A DNA stretch of 64,000 nt from Salvia splendens (taxonomy: Eukaryota > Streptophyta > Magnoliopsida > Lamiales > Lamiaceae), in contig NC_056040.1 in the NCBI RefSeq assembly GCF_004379255.2, positions 27,122,852-27,186,851 of the forward strand. The letters run 5' to 3'. The notes under the pieces are model-generated. The model was not told where the DNA came from and made no database searches. It saw only the letters and a program-made list of their open reading frames with translations. Every line of letters begins with the position of its first letter. Positions within the stretch are counted from its first letter, which is position 1. Below are positions 22,671-34,116 of this stretch, in pieces. A program made the translations under genes and the position numbers.

Positions 22671-23542
22671 GTTCTCTTTGTGGACGGCTGGGCTACTTCC
22701 TTTCCATTCCTCTTCTTTTCCATCCTGACATGGCTGTCATCCACAACCTCTTCTTCATCAATAAGGTGTCGCATACGTTGCGGCCTTTGAAGTAATTGCC
22801 CCTCCTCCCTTTTGAGACATGGCTCATCATCGAGCGTATGCATGAAGTTCCAGTTAGCCCCCCTGCTCTGAAGTAATATGTCGCTGAGGAGGGGATGATG
22901 GACCTTCATGTCGTCCTCAATCTCCACCCCTTCAATCGGCTGTAGCTCTTGGAAATGGGCGGAGTTAGATCCTCTGCCACTCGAGGGTGACGGGATATTT
23001 AAGGCATGGGCACCTTCTTCTTCTTCTCTAGGGCTAGCTCGACCAGTCTCCTCGACTGGCATCTCGACGTCTGCCCCCTCCAGCCTCGAGGTAGGTATGC
23101 CCTCGGCGGGGTGAGCAATAGGCTGCTCAACGTCCTCCCCCTTCTCAGTATCTCCACTGTAGTTGTCCACTAATCCATTGGGTTAGATATGGGCTTGTGG
23201 GATTTAGGGGAGGGAAGCAGACTTTGTGTTTTCGGGGGAGATGCTGGGATTTGGGCTTCGGGAGTAGGAACTGGGTTTTGAGATCTGGGGAACACCAGAT
23301 TTGCTCTGAGGAGGGCGAAAGCCATCATGTCTTCCGTCCCTATCGGCAGGCTGTCTAGGAGCCTCTCCAATTGCTCCGACAACCGCGGATCTACTGTTGG
23401 AAGTGGGGAGGGGGAGCGGCCGTGCTAGGGTTTACAGGCGGTGCCACTGAGGCTGGGACGGAAGTCCGTCGTCACTTCCGCTGTTACCGGAACCGACGTT
23501 CCTTGAGGAGGTAGCTTGGTCGTTGGCTCCGTTTTTCTTCAT
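22671..23542 (-). pseudogene. 'Putative plant transposon protein' ORF, N-terminal part
   Basis: A plausible start ATG at 23542 opens MKKNGANDQATSSRNVGSG, broken by a stop after QWHRL. A Pro/Ser-rich stretch follows (MSEQLERLLDSLPIG, 23382-23170). An acidic low-complexity region then reaches 22671 (VEMPVEETGRASPREEEEG, DDSHVRMEKKRNGK). Disordered acidic N-termini are common in these proteins. The frame continues across the solo LTR at 19384. A TATA-like site lies 160 bases upstream. It is degraded by at least two frame changes. Assignment rests on the downstream domain. Confidence 0.6.
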
Positions 23543-23703
23543 TTTGCTGGTAGTTGAAATCGGTGGCGATTTGGGCTAGGGTTCCTGCGATTAAAGAGAG
23601 AGAGAAATTTGGGAACGGTTAGTGTGTGAGGGAAAAAGTGAAGGACGTTTCAGATAAAACCTCTTTAATTTGAAAAAAATGACTGTTGGCTTCACCACGA
23701 CGC

Positions 23704-23711
23704 TTTATATA
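23704..23711 (-). promoter_or_regulatory. Possible TATA box upstream of the transposon-protein ORF
   Basis: TTTATATA on the plus strand (TATATAAA in the coding direction), about 160 bases before the likely ATG at 23542 and followed by a pyrimidine-rich leader. Nothing else supports promoter use. Confidence 0.35.
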
Positions 23712-23939
23712 CTAGGCGCGTCAGCAATCAAGCGAGCCTTTTCATTTCCCTGCCTTGATCAAGCCACTGCATCTAGACCACAAAATACACCCAGCATCCA
23801 ACTGATCAAGTGGAGAAGTCAATTTAGATGAATACTGATAGAGGGAAAGGATGAGACTATGACTCTGTGTGTGCGTGTCAACTGGCCAGGAGGGTACCTA
23901 GACCTAGCTAGCTGTGTCGTTGGGTCTGTGTCTATCTTC

Positions 23940-25422
23940 CCTATCAACAAAAAAATACCTCAACCCACTTCTACTGGCTAGTATAATGGAGTAAGGGTCG
24001 AATCCCACAGAGATGGATGTAGGCGAGATACACTTGCGATGACATTCTGGGAGTGGTTGGTTAGCTACCACGCTTTTTTGGGGTTGAGTTTTACCTAGTC
24101 GGAAAATAAAATGGAACCTATACCCCTCCTGACCAGTAGGTCAGGGTGGGCTCTAAATGCTGCATGCTAAAAGAAATTAAAGTGCGTGTGTAAATTAGGG
24201 TACGAGTGTGCAAGTGAGAAGCTACTAGACGAAACTTACTAAAAATGGCTAGACAAAAGGCAAAGAGAATCAAAGGACATGCTGACAGACTGTCTCCTAG
24301 GTGTGCAGAAAAGCTAAAAAAGTGCAAGTACAAAAGCAAAAAGCAACAAAAGCAACACAAGTGGTCCCATTCTTTGATTGTGACATTATCTTCTTCACCA
24401 AGCTAAACAAACAAGATCTAACAAACTCCATTGATGAATGATCAAGCTTGAAAATTCGTGAATGCAATATTTAACTTGAAATCAAGAACGAAAGCTAAGA
24501 AAACTGAGATCTACGCAAACTGGTCAGCGGGACAGAAACAAGCAGACACGAATTCCATGCATTTTTTAGAAACTTAAATCGATTAAAACTTGTAAGCACT
24601 TGAGGAAACACTAGATCTAACTAAGCAAAGCAGATTCAAGCACTTAAACAACAAAAATCAACGTAAAACTACCAGATCTAGCTACTAGGCAGAAAGAGAT
24701 AATAAGCAAGCTGAAACACAAAATAAAACCACAATAAACTTCATTGCATTCAAGATTATCACCCAAAAGATGTTCCAACTAAGTAGCTACTGGAATCCAA
24801 GTCAAAGGCAAGCAAAAACAAGTACTTAAACTAAGAAATCTTAAAAACAAAGCAAGTGAAAGATTGTTTGGCTCATCGGAAACTGAAACTGGAGGAATTT
24901 CTGGAACTACGGCGACTGGAATGAATCAGGCATGATGCTCCTCGCCGGCAGGTGGCCGGAATCTTCAAGTCAGGCTGCTGGATTTAGATGGAACTAAGAG
25001 CTAGTGGAGCTATTCTCCTCAAAAGTGATGTAGTAGTGATGATAAGTCCTAAGTGAAGTGGTGTCAAAATTCCTCCTTTTCTTTATGTTCAGATCCTATT
25101 TATAGGGTGGCTTGCCCTAATTTCTAGGGCTTTCTCTTCATGTGGAATGACAATTTTGCCCTTCTTTAGATAGGTGATTATTCCAAGCAAGTCCTTCATT
25201 CTCGTGTCCAGTTCTGTAGCATCCATCCTGACCAGTTTGCGTATTTTCTGCTCATACTAACCAGTTTGCACACTTTTCGCAGCTTTTTCACTCGAATTCC
25301 TTCTGAACCTTTTCTCCTGATTTAGTACTTTAACCTGCACACTTTAACAACTATTTTGCAGATATTATCCAATAAAGCACCTTATACTGACCAGTAACCA
25401 AGGCCGAGAACAAGACTCATCA
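23940..25422 (-). mobile_element. LTR of element B (left limit approximate)
   Basis: In minus orientation it starts TGATGAGTC at 25422. The outer end (about 23940) is marked only by the block AGGGTCGAATCCCACAGAG (about 23995), usual near the 3' end of such LTRs. A TATA box lies at 25098-25104. Its first 592 bases recur at 26591-27182. On its right it touches AACTGCTCACACTTAAC, the pre-3'-LTR segment also seen at 17034. Confidence 0.66.
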
Positions 25423-26590
25423 AACTGCTCACACTTAACACATACTTGTCCTCAAGTATGAAGAAACAAGCTAAATAAAAATAATGAGTTGAGTTCGCAA
25501 GCCTGGTTACCTCCCTTCACAGACCTAAGACTCTAAAACTTAAATGACCCTTCAACACATAGATGACTCACAGAAAACAAAAAACAAGAAAACGAACAAA
25601 AGAAAAAAACTCATAAACACATTATACATGCTATATTTTCAATCAATCCTCCCCCTTGGGTTGAATTAATCCGGTTGTAAACAACTTTAAAATTCTACCA
25701 CCCTCCCCTTCACTGGCTAGTCTATCCGCTTGTCAAGATCGCCACTCTTATAAGCCAAAAGCTAGGTTCGCTCAGTCACTCATTCCTCACCAGAAATGTT
25801 AGGACTATTCTCTCAAATTGCTGAACCACAAATGCTTCGGACTCAGATCTCACGTGCGGCTCCTGAAGGGCTTTAAGGCTTGTAATGGGGCTATTGGTTT
25901 GTAGTGTTTGGGGTGGGTGTTCCTAAGGCTCTAAGGTTCAAAAACTACTACTTTATTTTGATGTGGGGGAACTGTGTGTATCTGGGCTTTTGGCTGTTGC
26001 TTCTCTTTGGCTGGGCGTTTCCTGATATTGACCTCCAACTGGTCAGTAGCTTCTTTGTGGCTTCGCCACCCTTATTCCTTCTTCCTTCTTTTTGTGATCA
26101 AATGTTTTCGACCATTTTCTTCAACATATTTTTTTAATGTGGCTTTGCCACCCTTATTCCTTCTTATTTTTTTGGACCCGGAATTTTTCCTGGTCGATTT
26201 TCTCCTTACCTCTCGATTTCTTTCTCCAGTTGATTTTTCTTGTACGTCCTCCTGGCCAGTCGCCTTCTTGCCTTATGCCTCGCACACACACAGTCCCAGT
26301 TTCTAGTGGGTTATATCTGGGTATAGATTTGGCTAGAAAGAGGGGTTCTAAGGGTGTTTTTTTCATTTTTTTTTGCATGGGGGTTTCCTAATGCCTTCAG
26401 GACCTGCTACACGCGGTCACCTTAACTTAGGCATCATGTGGCAGCCACTCTTTTCTTTTCTTTTTTATTAAATGTTTAGCGGAAAGTGGTTCCACTTTAG
26501 GCTTTTAACTCACCATTTTAAGAGGGCTTTCACAATTGGCTTCTAATCGGGTTTTTCTTTCATACTTGCATCCTCAAGACTAGCCTGGAT
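25423..26590. other. Internal remnant of element B
   Basis: Sequence between the two LTR pieces, about 1.17 kb. It starts with the pre-LTR segment and contains long A- and T-rich runs but no domain. Open frames at 25904-26391 are pyrimidine-rich and hydrophobic without recognisable motifs. The coding interior has been deleted. Confidence 0.6.
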
Positions 26591-27182
26591 CTAAGAAATC
26601 TTTAAAACAAAGCAAGTAAAAGATTGTTTGGCTCATCGGAAGCTGAAACTGGAGGAATTTCTGGAACTACGGCGGCTGGAATGAATCAGGCATGATGCTT
26701 CTCGCCGGCAGGTGGCCGGAATCTTCAAGTCAGGCTGCTGGATTTAGATGGAACTAAGAGCTAGTGGAGCTATTCTCCTTAAAAGTGATGTAGTAGTGAT
26801 GATAAGTCCTAAGTGAAGTGGTGTCAAAATTCCTCCTTTTCTTTATGTTCAGCTCCTATTTATAGGGTGGCTTGCCCTAATTTTTAGGGCTTTCTCTTCA
26901 TGTGGAATGACAATTTTGCCCTTCTTTAGATAGGTGATTATTCCAAGCAAGTCCTTCCTTCTCGTGTCCAGTTCTGTAGCATCCATCCTGACCAGTTTGC
27001 GTATTTTCTGCTCATACTAACCAGTTTGCACACTTTTCGCAGTTTTTTTACTCGAATTCCTTCTGAACCTTTTCTCCTTATTTAGTACTTCAACCTGCAC
27101 ACTTTAACAACTATTTTGCAGATATTATCCAATAAAGCACTTTATACTGACCAGTAACCAAGGCTAAGAACGAGACTCATCA
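26591..27182 (-). mobile_element. Truncated second LTR copy of element B (592 bp)
   Basis: Matches 24831-25422 over the full 592 bases with scattered differences and equal length. It ends GAGACTCATCA at 27182 (TGATGAGTC start in minus orientation), followed by gypsy element 3' sequence. The inner edge is abrupt at 26591. As the outer LTR of a minus-strand element it is a 5' LTR that lost its 3' part together with most of the interior. A TATA box is at 26858-26864. Confidence 0.78.
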
Positions 27183-27369
27183 AATACTCAAATAATAACA
27201 ACTTGATCAGTTTAACTTTAATACGGAAAAACATATTTACACTAAGTTACTAAGGAGTCGACTGAGTGCCCTTTGGATGTCACTTGATAAGTTTATAAAT
27301 TTTTAAATCCACAGTTGGCTCGATCAAGCAGACTACCCAAAGGTACCCAGTTACTTCTTTTACCTACGA
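27183..27369 (-). other. 3' untranslated region of gypsy element 2
   Basis: Related to 30-210 of the window (ACTAAG-TAC-AAGGAGT-GACTGAGTGCCC), the sequence 3' of the integrase in element 1. It is cut at 27182 by the LTR of element B. Confidence 0.7.
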
Positions 27370-30190
27370 TCACTGGAGAGATTCAGGTATGAGTAGTGGA
27401 ATTTCTTCCACTACGCACACCTCACTTCCGTCTCTGTAAGGCTTCACCCGATGGCCATTCACCAAGAAGGAAGAGAAATCAGGGTCGCTTCCTTGGAGTT
27501 CGATTGCCCCATTTGCACGTATGGCCACAATGGTATAGGGGTCTGCCCACCTTGACCTCAGCTTTCCCAGCATCAGTTTGAGTCTTGATTGGAAAAGCAA
27601 CACCTTCTGCCCCACCTTGAGCTCCTTCCTTCGGAGATTCTTGTCATGCCATATCTTCGTTTTTTCTTTGTATCACGTGGCTGAATCATACGCATCGAGG
27701 CGAAGCTCTTCAAGCTCCTGCAGCTGTAATTTCCTCTCTTCAGTGCACGCCTCTAGGTAGCTTGATGCTCAACCCCCACCGGTAGATGACGCATCTTCCC
27801 AAATACCAGTCGGTAAGGGGACATCCCATCGGAGTTTTGAAGGCAGTCTTGTATGCCCAGAGCGCGTCCTCCAGTCGGCAGCTTCAGTCCTTCCTCGTTG
27901 GGTTCACTGTCTTTTCTAAGATCGCCTTGATCTCCCAGTTGGACACTTCAGCTTGGCCATTCGACTGAGGGTGGTAGGGTGCAGACAGTCGGTGGTGGAC
28001 GCCGCATTTTCTCATCAGAGATTCGATGGTCCGGTTGACAAAATGAGTGCCTTGATCAGAGGTGATGGCCCGCGGTACCTCGTACCGAATAAAGATATTT
28101 GACATCAGAAATTTGGCTACCTCCTTGGACTCACAGGTCTTGGTTGCCTTGTCCTCGATCCACTTGGACACATAGTCTACCGCCACCGAGATATATAGAT
28201 TCCCCTCAGATGATGGGAATGGTCCCGTGAAATCCATCCCCCAAACGTCGAAGATCTCGCAGACTATCACGGGGACATGCGGTATTTCATCTCTCGCCGA
28301 GATTCCTCCAGTCAGTTGGCATCGTGAGCATCTCTTGCAGAATTCATAGGCATCTTTATGAATGGAGGGCCAATAAAACCCGTTGTCAAGCACCTTCCTC
28401 GCTGTTTTCTTTGGATAGAAATGACCGCCACAAGCTAGTGTGTGGCAGTGGACCAGTACGTCCTCTTGTTCCCACTCGGGTATACAGCGGCGGATGACTT
28501 GATCAGCTCCCATCTTCCACAAGTAAGGATCATCCCAATAGAAGTAGGGGGAGTCACTTTTGATTTTCTGCTTAACTATTCTCGTGACCTCAGTACTCGT
28601 GGGCAGTTCGCCTGTCACCAGATAATTGGCCATATCAGCAAACCATGGCTCCCCTCTCTGCTGGGACTCATTCCTCTCAGCTTGGTTGATCAACTCAAGG
28701 CTGGACTTGACCAGGTACAGATGTTCTTCAGGAAATGCGTCAGAAATGGCTTCCCCATTGTCCTCTTGCATGATTCGGCTCAGGTGATCAGCCACTCTAT
28801 TCTCCGAGCCCTTCTTGTCGACTGCCTCCCAGTCAAACTCTTGCAGAAGGAGTACCCATCCGATCAAGCGCGGCTTCGACTCTTTCTTCGCTAGGAGGTA
28901 TTTGATAGTCGCGTGGTCTGTGCAGACAATCACTTTTGAACCCAGCAAGTAGGGTCTGAATTTCTCGAAGGCGTAAACTACCGACAGCATCTTCTTCTCT
29001 GTAGTATCATAATTCTTCTGCGCTTGATTGAGAGTCTTCGAAGCGTAGAATATCACGTGGCTTTTCCCATCGATCCTTTGGCCCAGCACTGCCCCTACTA
29101 CATAATCGCTTGCGTCGCACATCACCTCGAAGGGGTGACTCCAGTCGGGGGCGCGGATGATTGGCACACTAATCAAGCTGTCCTTCAAAATCTGGAAGGC
29201 GGCTTTGCAGGCATCGGAAAACTCAAACTCCACTTCATTTTGTTGCAGCCTCGTCAAGGGCTGGGCAATCCTTGCAAAATCTTTTATGAAGCATCTGTAA
29301 AAGCCTGCATGGCCCAGGAAAGCCCGGATTTCCTTCTGATTAGTGGGGTATGGAAGCTTCGCAATAACAACCACCTTGGCTTGATCAACTTCAATCCCTC
29401 TGCTCGACACAACATGGCCCAGTACGATGCCCTCAGTTACCATGAAGTGGAATTTCTCAAAGTTCAAGACCAGGTCCTTCTGTCGGCATCTCTCCAGCAC
29501 TCTGTTCAGGCTATGGAGCCCTTGCTCAAACGTGTCTCCATAGACGGTAAAGTCGTCCATGAAGATCTCAATACAATCTTCTAACAAGTCGGAGAAGATG
29601 CTTATCATGCATCTCTGGAAGGTCCCTGGGGCATTACAGAGTCCGAACGACATCCTTCTGTAAGCATAGGTGCCGAAGGGGCATGTAAATGTTGTCTTCT
29701 CTTGATCATCTGGGTTCACAGTAATTTGGAAGTAGCCGCTATACCCATCAAGGAAGCTGAAGTATTACTTCCCGGCCAATCTCTCAAGCATTTGGTCAAT
29801 GAATGGCAGCGGGAAATGATCCTTCTTCGAGGCCGCATTCAGCTTCCTATAGTCTATGCACATCCTCCATCCAGTGACGGGCCTTGTAGGAATCAACTCG
29901 TTTTTCTCGTTCTTCACCACTTGGATTCCACCCTTCTTTAGCACCATGTGAACTGGACTGACCCAGTTGCTATCCGGAATGGAGTATATAATTCTGATGG
30001 AGACCAGCTTGACTATCTCCTTGAGCACTTCCTCCCTCATGTTGGGGTTGAGCTTGCGTTGCTAGTCACAGTGGGGCTTTGCTCCTTCCTTTAGCCGGAT
30101 GTGGTGCATGCATAAGTCTGGGTTAATTCCCACCAAATCCGTCAACTTCCACCCGATTGCCTTCTTATTGCCCCTTAGTACCTCCAGCAA
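27370..30190 (-). pseudogene. Pol (RT, RNase H, integrase) of Athila/Tat gypsy element 2
   Basis: A nearly open reading frame. Reverse transcriptase starts in 30040-29765 (WRMCIDYRKLNAASKKDHF), meets a single TAA near 29766 ([15 protein letters not shown] in register with Gln in element 1) and continues as 611 residues to 27884. FMDDFTVYG is present. RNase H has [14 protein letters not shown] with Asp retained. Integrase has [11 protein letters not shown] and CKRCSRCQ. Catalytic Asp, Asp and Glu are all present in [15 protein letters not shown] and NGQAEVSN. A frame break near 27880 precedes the C-terminal piece, which ends at 27370 (IPLLIPESLQ). It is much better preserved than element 1. 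Gag is missing because a copia insertion or deletion cuts the element at 31194. Confidence 0.87.
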
Positions 30191-31193
30191 TTACTTTTCC
30201 TGCCCCTGGGTCAACTGATTGTTGATGATTATTGGCAGCGTTTCATTCTCCCCCAGATAGGCGTACTTCAAATGTGCTGGAAGCGGCTTCAATTCTTTTG
30301 CGGTTGTGGGTAATTCAGTAGGCAGATGGTTCTCTTCCTTTCTCTTCTCAGTGGGGTGCCTTGAGTAGGTAGCTTCTCGACGCTTGACAGATGAGCTCTC
30401 CCGCTTGATCCAGCTGGCCGCGGTCACTCGCAAAAATCCATCACCGCTTTTGTGATGGCTTGATCATCCATCTCGCCAACTTTCATAGCCTCGTACCAGT
30501 CAGCAATTTCCTTCTCAACCTCTCTGGCTGCTGCGGAGTCGGTGAATTGCCTCTGTAGGAACTCCTCTTCGAGATACTCTTGCACAAGAGGTTCGGTTAC
30601 GTCCACCGAGTACACGTTCTCACTGTCCGTCGGCCTTTTCATTGCTTCGTCAATGTTGAAAGTGAATTGCTCTCCTTTGAAGTCGAAACTGATCGTCCCA
30701 TTGCGGATGTCAATTATAGTGCTGGCTGTGGATAGGAACGGCCTTCCCATTAGGACTCCACTAGACTCCTTCGCTGCTATCTCTGTCATTTTGATGACGA
30801 AGAAGTCAGCTCGGTACAGGAAATTGTTCACCTTAACTATCACATCTTTGAGAATTCCCTCGGGGTGAATGCAAGACCTGTCGGCTAGCTATATCATGAT
30901 GTCGGTGTCGACGAGCTTAGCCTCTCCCAGTGTCTTGTATATGGAATACGACAATACATTGATAGACGCCCCGAGATCACACATTGCGTGCTCCACTTGA
31001 ATGCCTCCAATCGAGATTGGGAGTGTGAACATCCCTGGGTCGGTCTTCTTTGATGGGAGGTCACTCCGCTGGATCACTGCAGAGACATTCTCCTCAGTAA
31101 TCATTCTTCCTTCTTCATTGACCTTTCTCGCCAGGTAGTTTTTAACTAATTTGCTGATAGGGGGCATCTTCAACGCCGTCAGGAGTGGCACTT
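30191..31193 (-). pseudogene. Protease region of gypsy element 2
   Basis: Protease with CDLGASINVLSYSIY (canonical DLGAS) and LMGRPFLSTASTIIDIRNG. A stop lies between DTDIMI and LADRSC (about 30889), where element 1 reads through. The acidic linker EYLEEEFLQRQF and the HLKYAYLGENETLP segment continue toward RT. The frame is truncated on the right at 31194, where the copia LTR begins. Confidence 0.8.
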
Positions 31194-32657
31194 TGTGAAG
31201 GGGTTGGCAGCGGAAGCATGCATAAACACCGATCACATGAATTTGATCTATTTAGCTGATTATTTAGACAAATTCTATTCGCGTAATTTTCTCCCGTATC
31301 CTGCTCATAACTTGAATTATAATCATACATTAGATCAAACAATCCCTAAAACATGCATACTACGGAGTTAGCCAATTTACCTCGTTGATTCACTTAAGAA
31401 TCGAAGATGGCTTGCGTCTTCTCCACAAGAAGATCTTTAGAACTCGACCTCGGATCTTCTGACTGGTGTCCCGGACTGTAGACTGATATTTGTGTGGGAA
31501 AATCTCACCAGTGTACTAGGACTTAAATAACGAAGACAGAAATCTGTTCATGGAAGGAGAAGAATTTCGATCCTCTCTCAAATCTGAGGTGGACGAAATT
31601 TTGTTATATGAAAAAAGTGTTTTCTCTCTCCTTTATTCACCTATTTATATTAAGTCACATATTGGGCCCAGTCAGAGATCTAAGGAAGAATTTGGACATG
31701 GCCTCACCCAATTAGCTTTTTACTAATTAAATTGAACCCACAATTTAATACAAGCTCATATTGGAATATTACAAGCAGCCACTAAAGAAGTAATATTGCA
31801 CTACCTTTCCAAATCCGAAATTACAAGTATTCCGGGTTTCCTTTTATTTGTTTAATTCATTTCCCGCGCTTAAGATAGAAATATTAATTAATTAATTAAT
31901 GTCTGCTATGGACCTAATTAATTAATATATTTTAATTTCCAAGAGTGGACTTAGCAACAAATTCTTATTTATTATTCATAGAGTAATCAAACTCCAACTA
32001 GCTAGGTTCCGAATAATAAAACCTTATTTCGAGCTCCTCTTGTGGATGTTATCAAACGAGACTCTCCTCGCGCACGATTCAATATAATAGCAATCCTAGC
32101 ACTGCCAGATAATGATCACCACTACCCAATATACCTGGATCATTGGGTGACGAAAAACCCGCACCTTTGGTAAGTCAAAGTAGTAGATACTCAATATCGT
32201 ATGCTCAATGCTAATGTACATTGATTAAGAAATTAATTATCAAGACCTCGTCTTTCAGTAGATAGCATAAAGACTTGTCTTGCTGTTAGATCCATTCAGT
32301 GTTATACCACACCAACGTCATCATATTTCAATAAGGCTTAGAAATAATCGGACTAACATTGCAACCTTTCACGATAGGTAGTCTAGGCCTATCTAGGTGG
32401 TGAAATTCTTATTTTTCTTTGTTCAGAACTGACCGTGTACCTTAAATTGAGCGCAGCCCACAACCGGTCTACTAAAACAAAGACTTAGACTTTGTTATGT
32501 TCACTTATACATTAAAATATACAATAAACATCCATTAAATGTAAAACATAACAACATTACGACAAAAATAATCTGTTGCATTTATTGGAAAACAATAATT
32601 AGAGTTTTACAGTATTCAATCACTCGAAAGGTGATTTCTAGTATACAAACTCTAACA
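31194..32657 (-). mobile_element. 3' LTR of the copia element
   Basis: In minus orientation it starts TGTTAGAGTTTG at 32657 and ends CCTTCACA at 31194, about 1.46 kb. It has a TATA box at 31643-31649 (minus TATAAAT). The start follows an AAGTGGGAGA polypurine tract. No other copy of this LTR occurs in the window. Confidence 0.8.
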
Positions 32658-32672
32658 ATCTCCCACTTATAC
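32658..32672 (-). other. Polypurine tract of the copia element
   Basis: Minus-strand AAGTGGGAGATT lies directly before the LTR start TGTTAGAG. The same tract is found at about 37995-38010 in copy 2, but with different sequence after it. Confidence 0.78.
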
Positions 32673-32699
32673 TGAAAGCGAGTTGAGGTCTTGAATGAG

Positions 32700-33403
32700 T
32701 CAAACTCTCATCCCTTCAACGTGGCACTCGAACGTATTCACCCCCAATGCCTTTGTAAAAGGATCTACCAGGTTGTTCTCTGACGCAATCTTGACCACTT
32801 CTATGTCTCCTCTCTGCACTATATCCCTGATGATATGATACTTCCGCTCTATGGGTTTGCTCGCTTTATGAGCTCTTGGTTCTTTCGAATTTTCCACAGC
32901 ACCAGAATTGTCACAATAAACGATGATGCTCTTGGGCAGATTCGTAACCACACCTAAATCCATAAGGAAGTTCTTGAACCATACTGCCTCTTTGCAGCCT
33001 CCGAAGCGGCCACATACTAAGCTTCCATGTTTGAGTCCGCGATGGATTTCTGCTTCACACTGTTCCAAATTACGGCTCCACCTCCTAAGGCGAACACATA
33101 TCCTGAAGTAGATTTTCTCGAGTCCTGATCAGCTTGAAAATCTGAGTCAGTATATCCCAAAGGACAGAGCTCGACCGCATTGTAAACTAGAGCATAGTCC
33201 TTAGTCCGTTTAAGGTACTTGAGTATGTTCTTTACGGCAGTCCAATGTCCTTGGCCCGGATTCGACTGACATCTTGCCACCATGCCAACAGCAAAGCAAA
33301 TATCAGGCCTCGTACAAAGCATAGCATACATGAGACTTCCAAGTGCCGAAGCATATGGAATCCTTTTCATTACTTGTATCTCAGACGGCGTTTTTGGGCA
33401 CAT
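32700..33403 (-). pseudogene. RNase H domain of the copia element
   Basis: Copia RNase H with ALGSLMYAMLCTRPDI (RT thumb region), LGYTDSDFQADQDSRKST and YVFALGGGAVIWNS. A stop replaces the conserved Glu in KQKSIADSNMEA-stop-YVAAS (about 33014). The C-terminal half continues in 33068-32700 with ENSKEPRAHKASKPIERKYH and ends near VDPFTKALGVNTFE. Without the stop it would be complete. Confidence 0.83.
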
Positions 33404-34116
33404 CTCTTGAGATAGATGTGTTGCATGCTAGAAAGCATAGCATACAAGAAACCTTTCTTGGCGTCCTGCATGCTAAAACGACTAAGTAATGTGTTGATGT
33501 AAGGTTCTTGAGATAAGCACAACATCTTCTTTTCTCGATTTCGAAGAACCTTGATCCCGAGGATATGTCCAGCGTCTCCCATATCCTTCATCTGGAACTG
33601 GTTTGACAACCAAGTTCGCACTGATGACAACATCTTTTTATTGTTTCCAATTAGAAGAATGTCATCTACATACAAAACTAAGAACACTACATTCCCCTTC
33701 TCGACTTTCTTATATACGCAGCTTTCATTTGGGCACTTTTCGAATCCAAACTTGCGAACAGTTTGATCGAAACACTGGTTCCACGATCTAGATGCTTGCT
33801 TAAGGCCATAAATGGCCTTCTTAAGCTTCCAAACTATGTGTTCTTTGCCCTTTATGGCATATCCTTCGGGTTGTTCCATGTAGATGGTCTTCTCAAGACC
33901 ACCGTTTAGAAACGCAGTCTTAACGTCCATCTGCCATACATCCCAATCCATATAAGCTGCTATAGACAACAGTATCCGGATCGATTTGAGCATGGCCACT
34001 GGGGATAAAGTCTCGTCGTAATCGACACCTTCCTTTTGGGTATACCCCTTAGCCACTAGTCTTGCCTTGAAGTCTTTAACTCATCCATCGGGTCCATGTT
34101 TACGTCTATATATCCA
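33370..34116 (-). pseudogene. Reverse transcriptase of the copia element
   Basis: The copia RT is clear: LVAKGYTQKEGVDYDETL, QMDVKTAFLNGGLEKTIYM, GLKQASRSWN and the catalytic motif LVLYVDDILLIGN. A stop lies upstream at the linker (HGPDG-stop-VKDFK, about 34080), and the frame changes near 33400 where RNase H takes over. The domain body itself is intact. Confidence 0.86.

Noticed and set aside
25904..26391. Hydrophobic frames that could be a small membrane protein
   Set aside because: They lie in pyrimidine-rich internal LTR-element sequence, overlap one another in different frames and have no conserved start or motif.
28442..29584. Plus-strand frames of 150 and 186 residues
   Set aside because: They are antisense to the well-preserved RT-RNase H-integrase frame of gypsy element 2.
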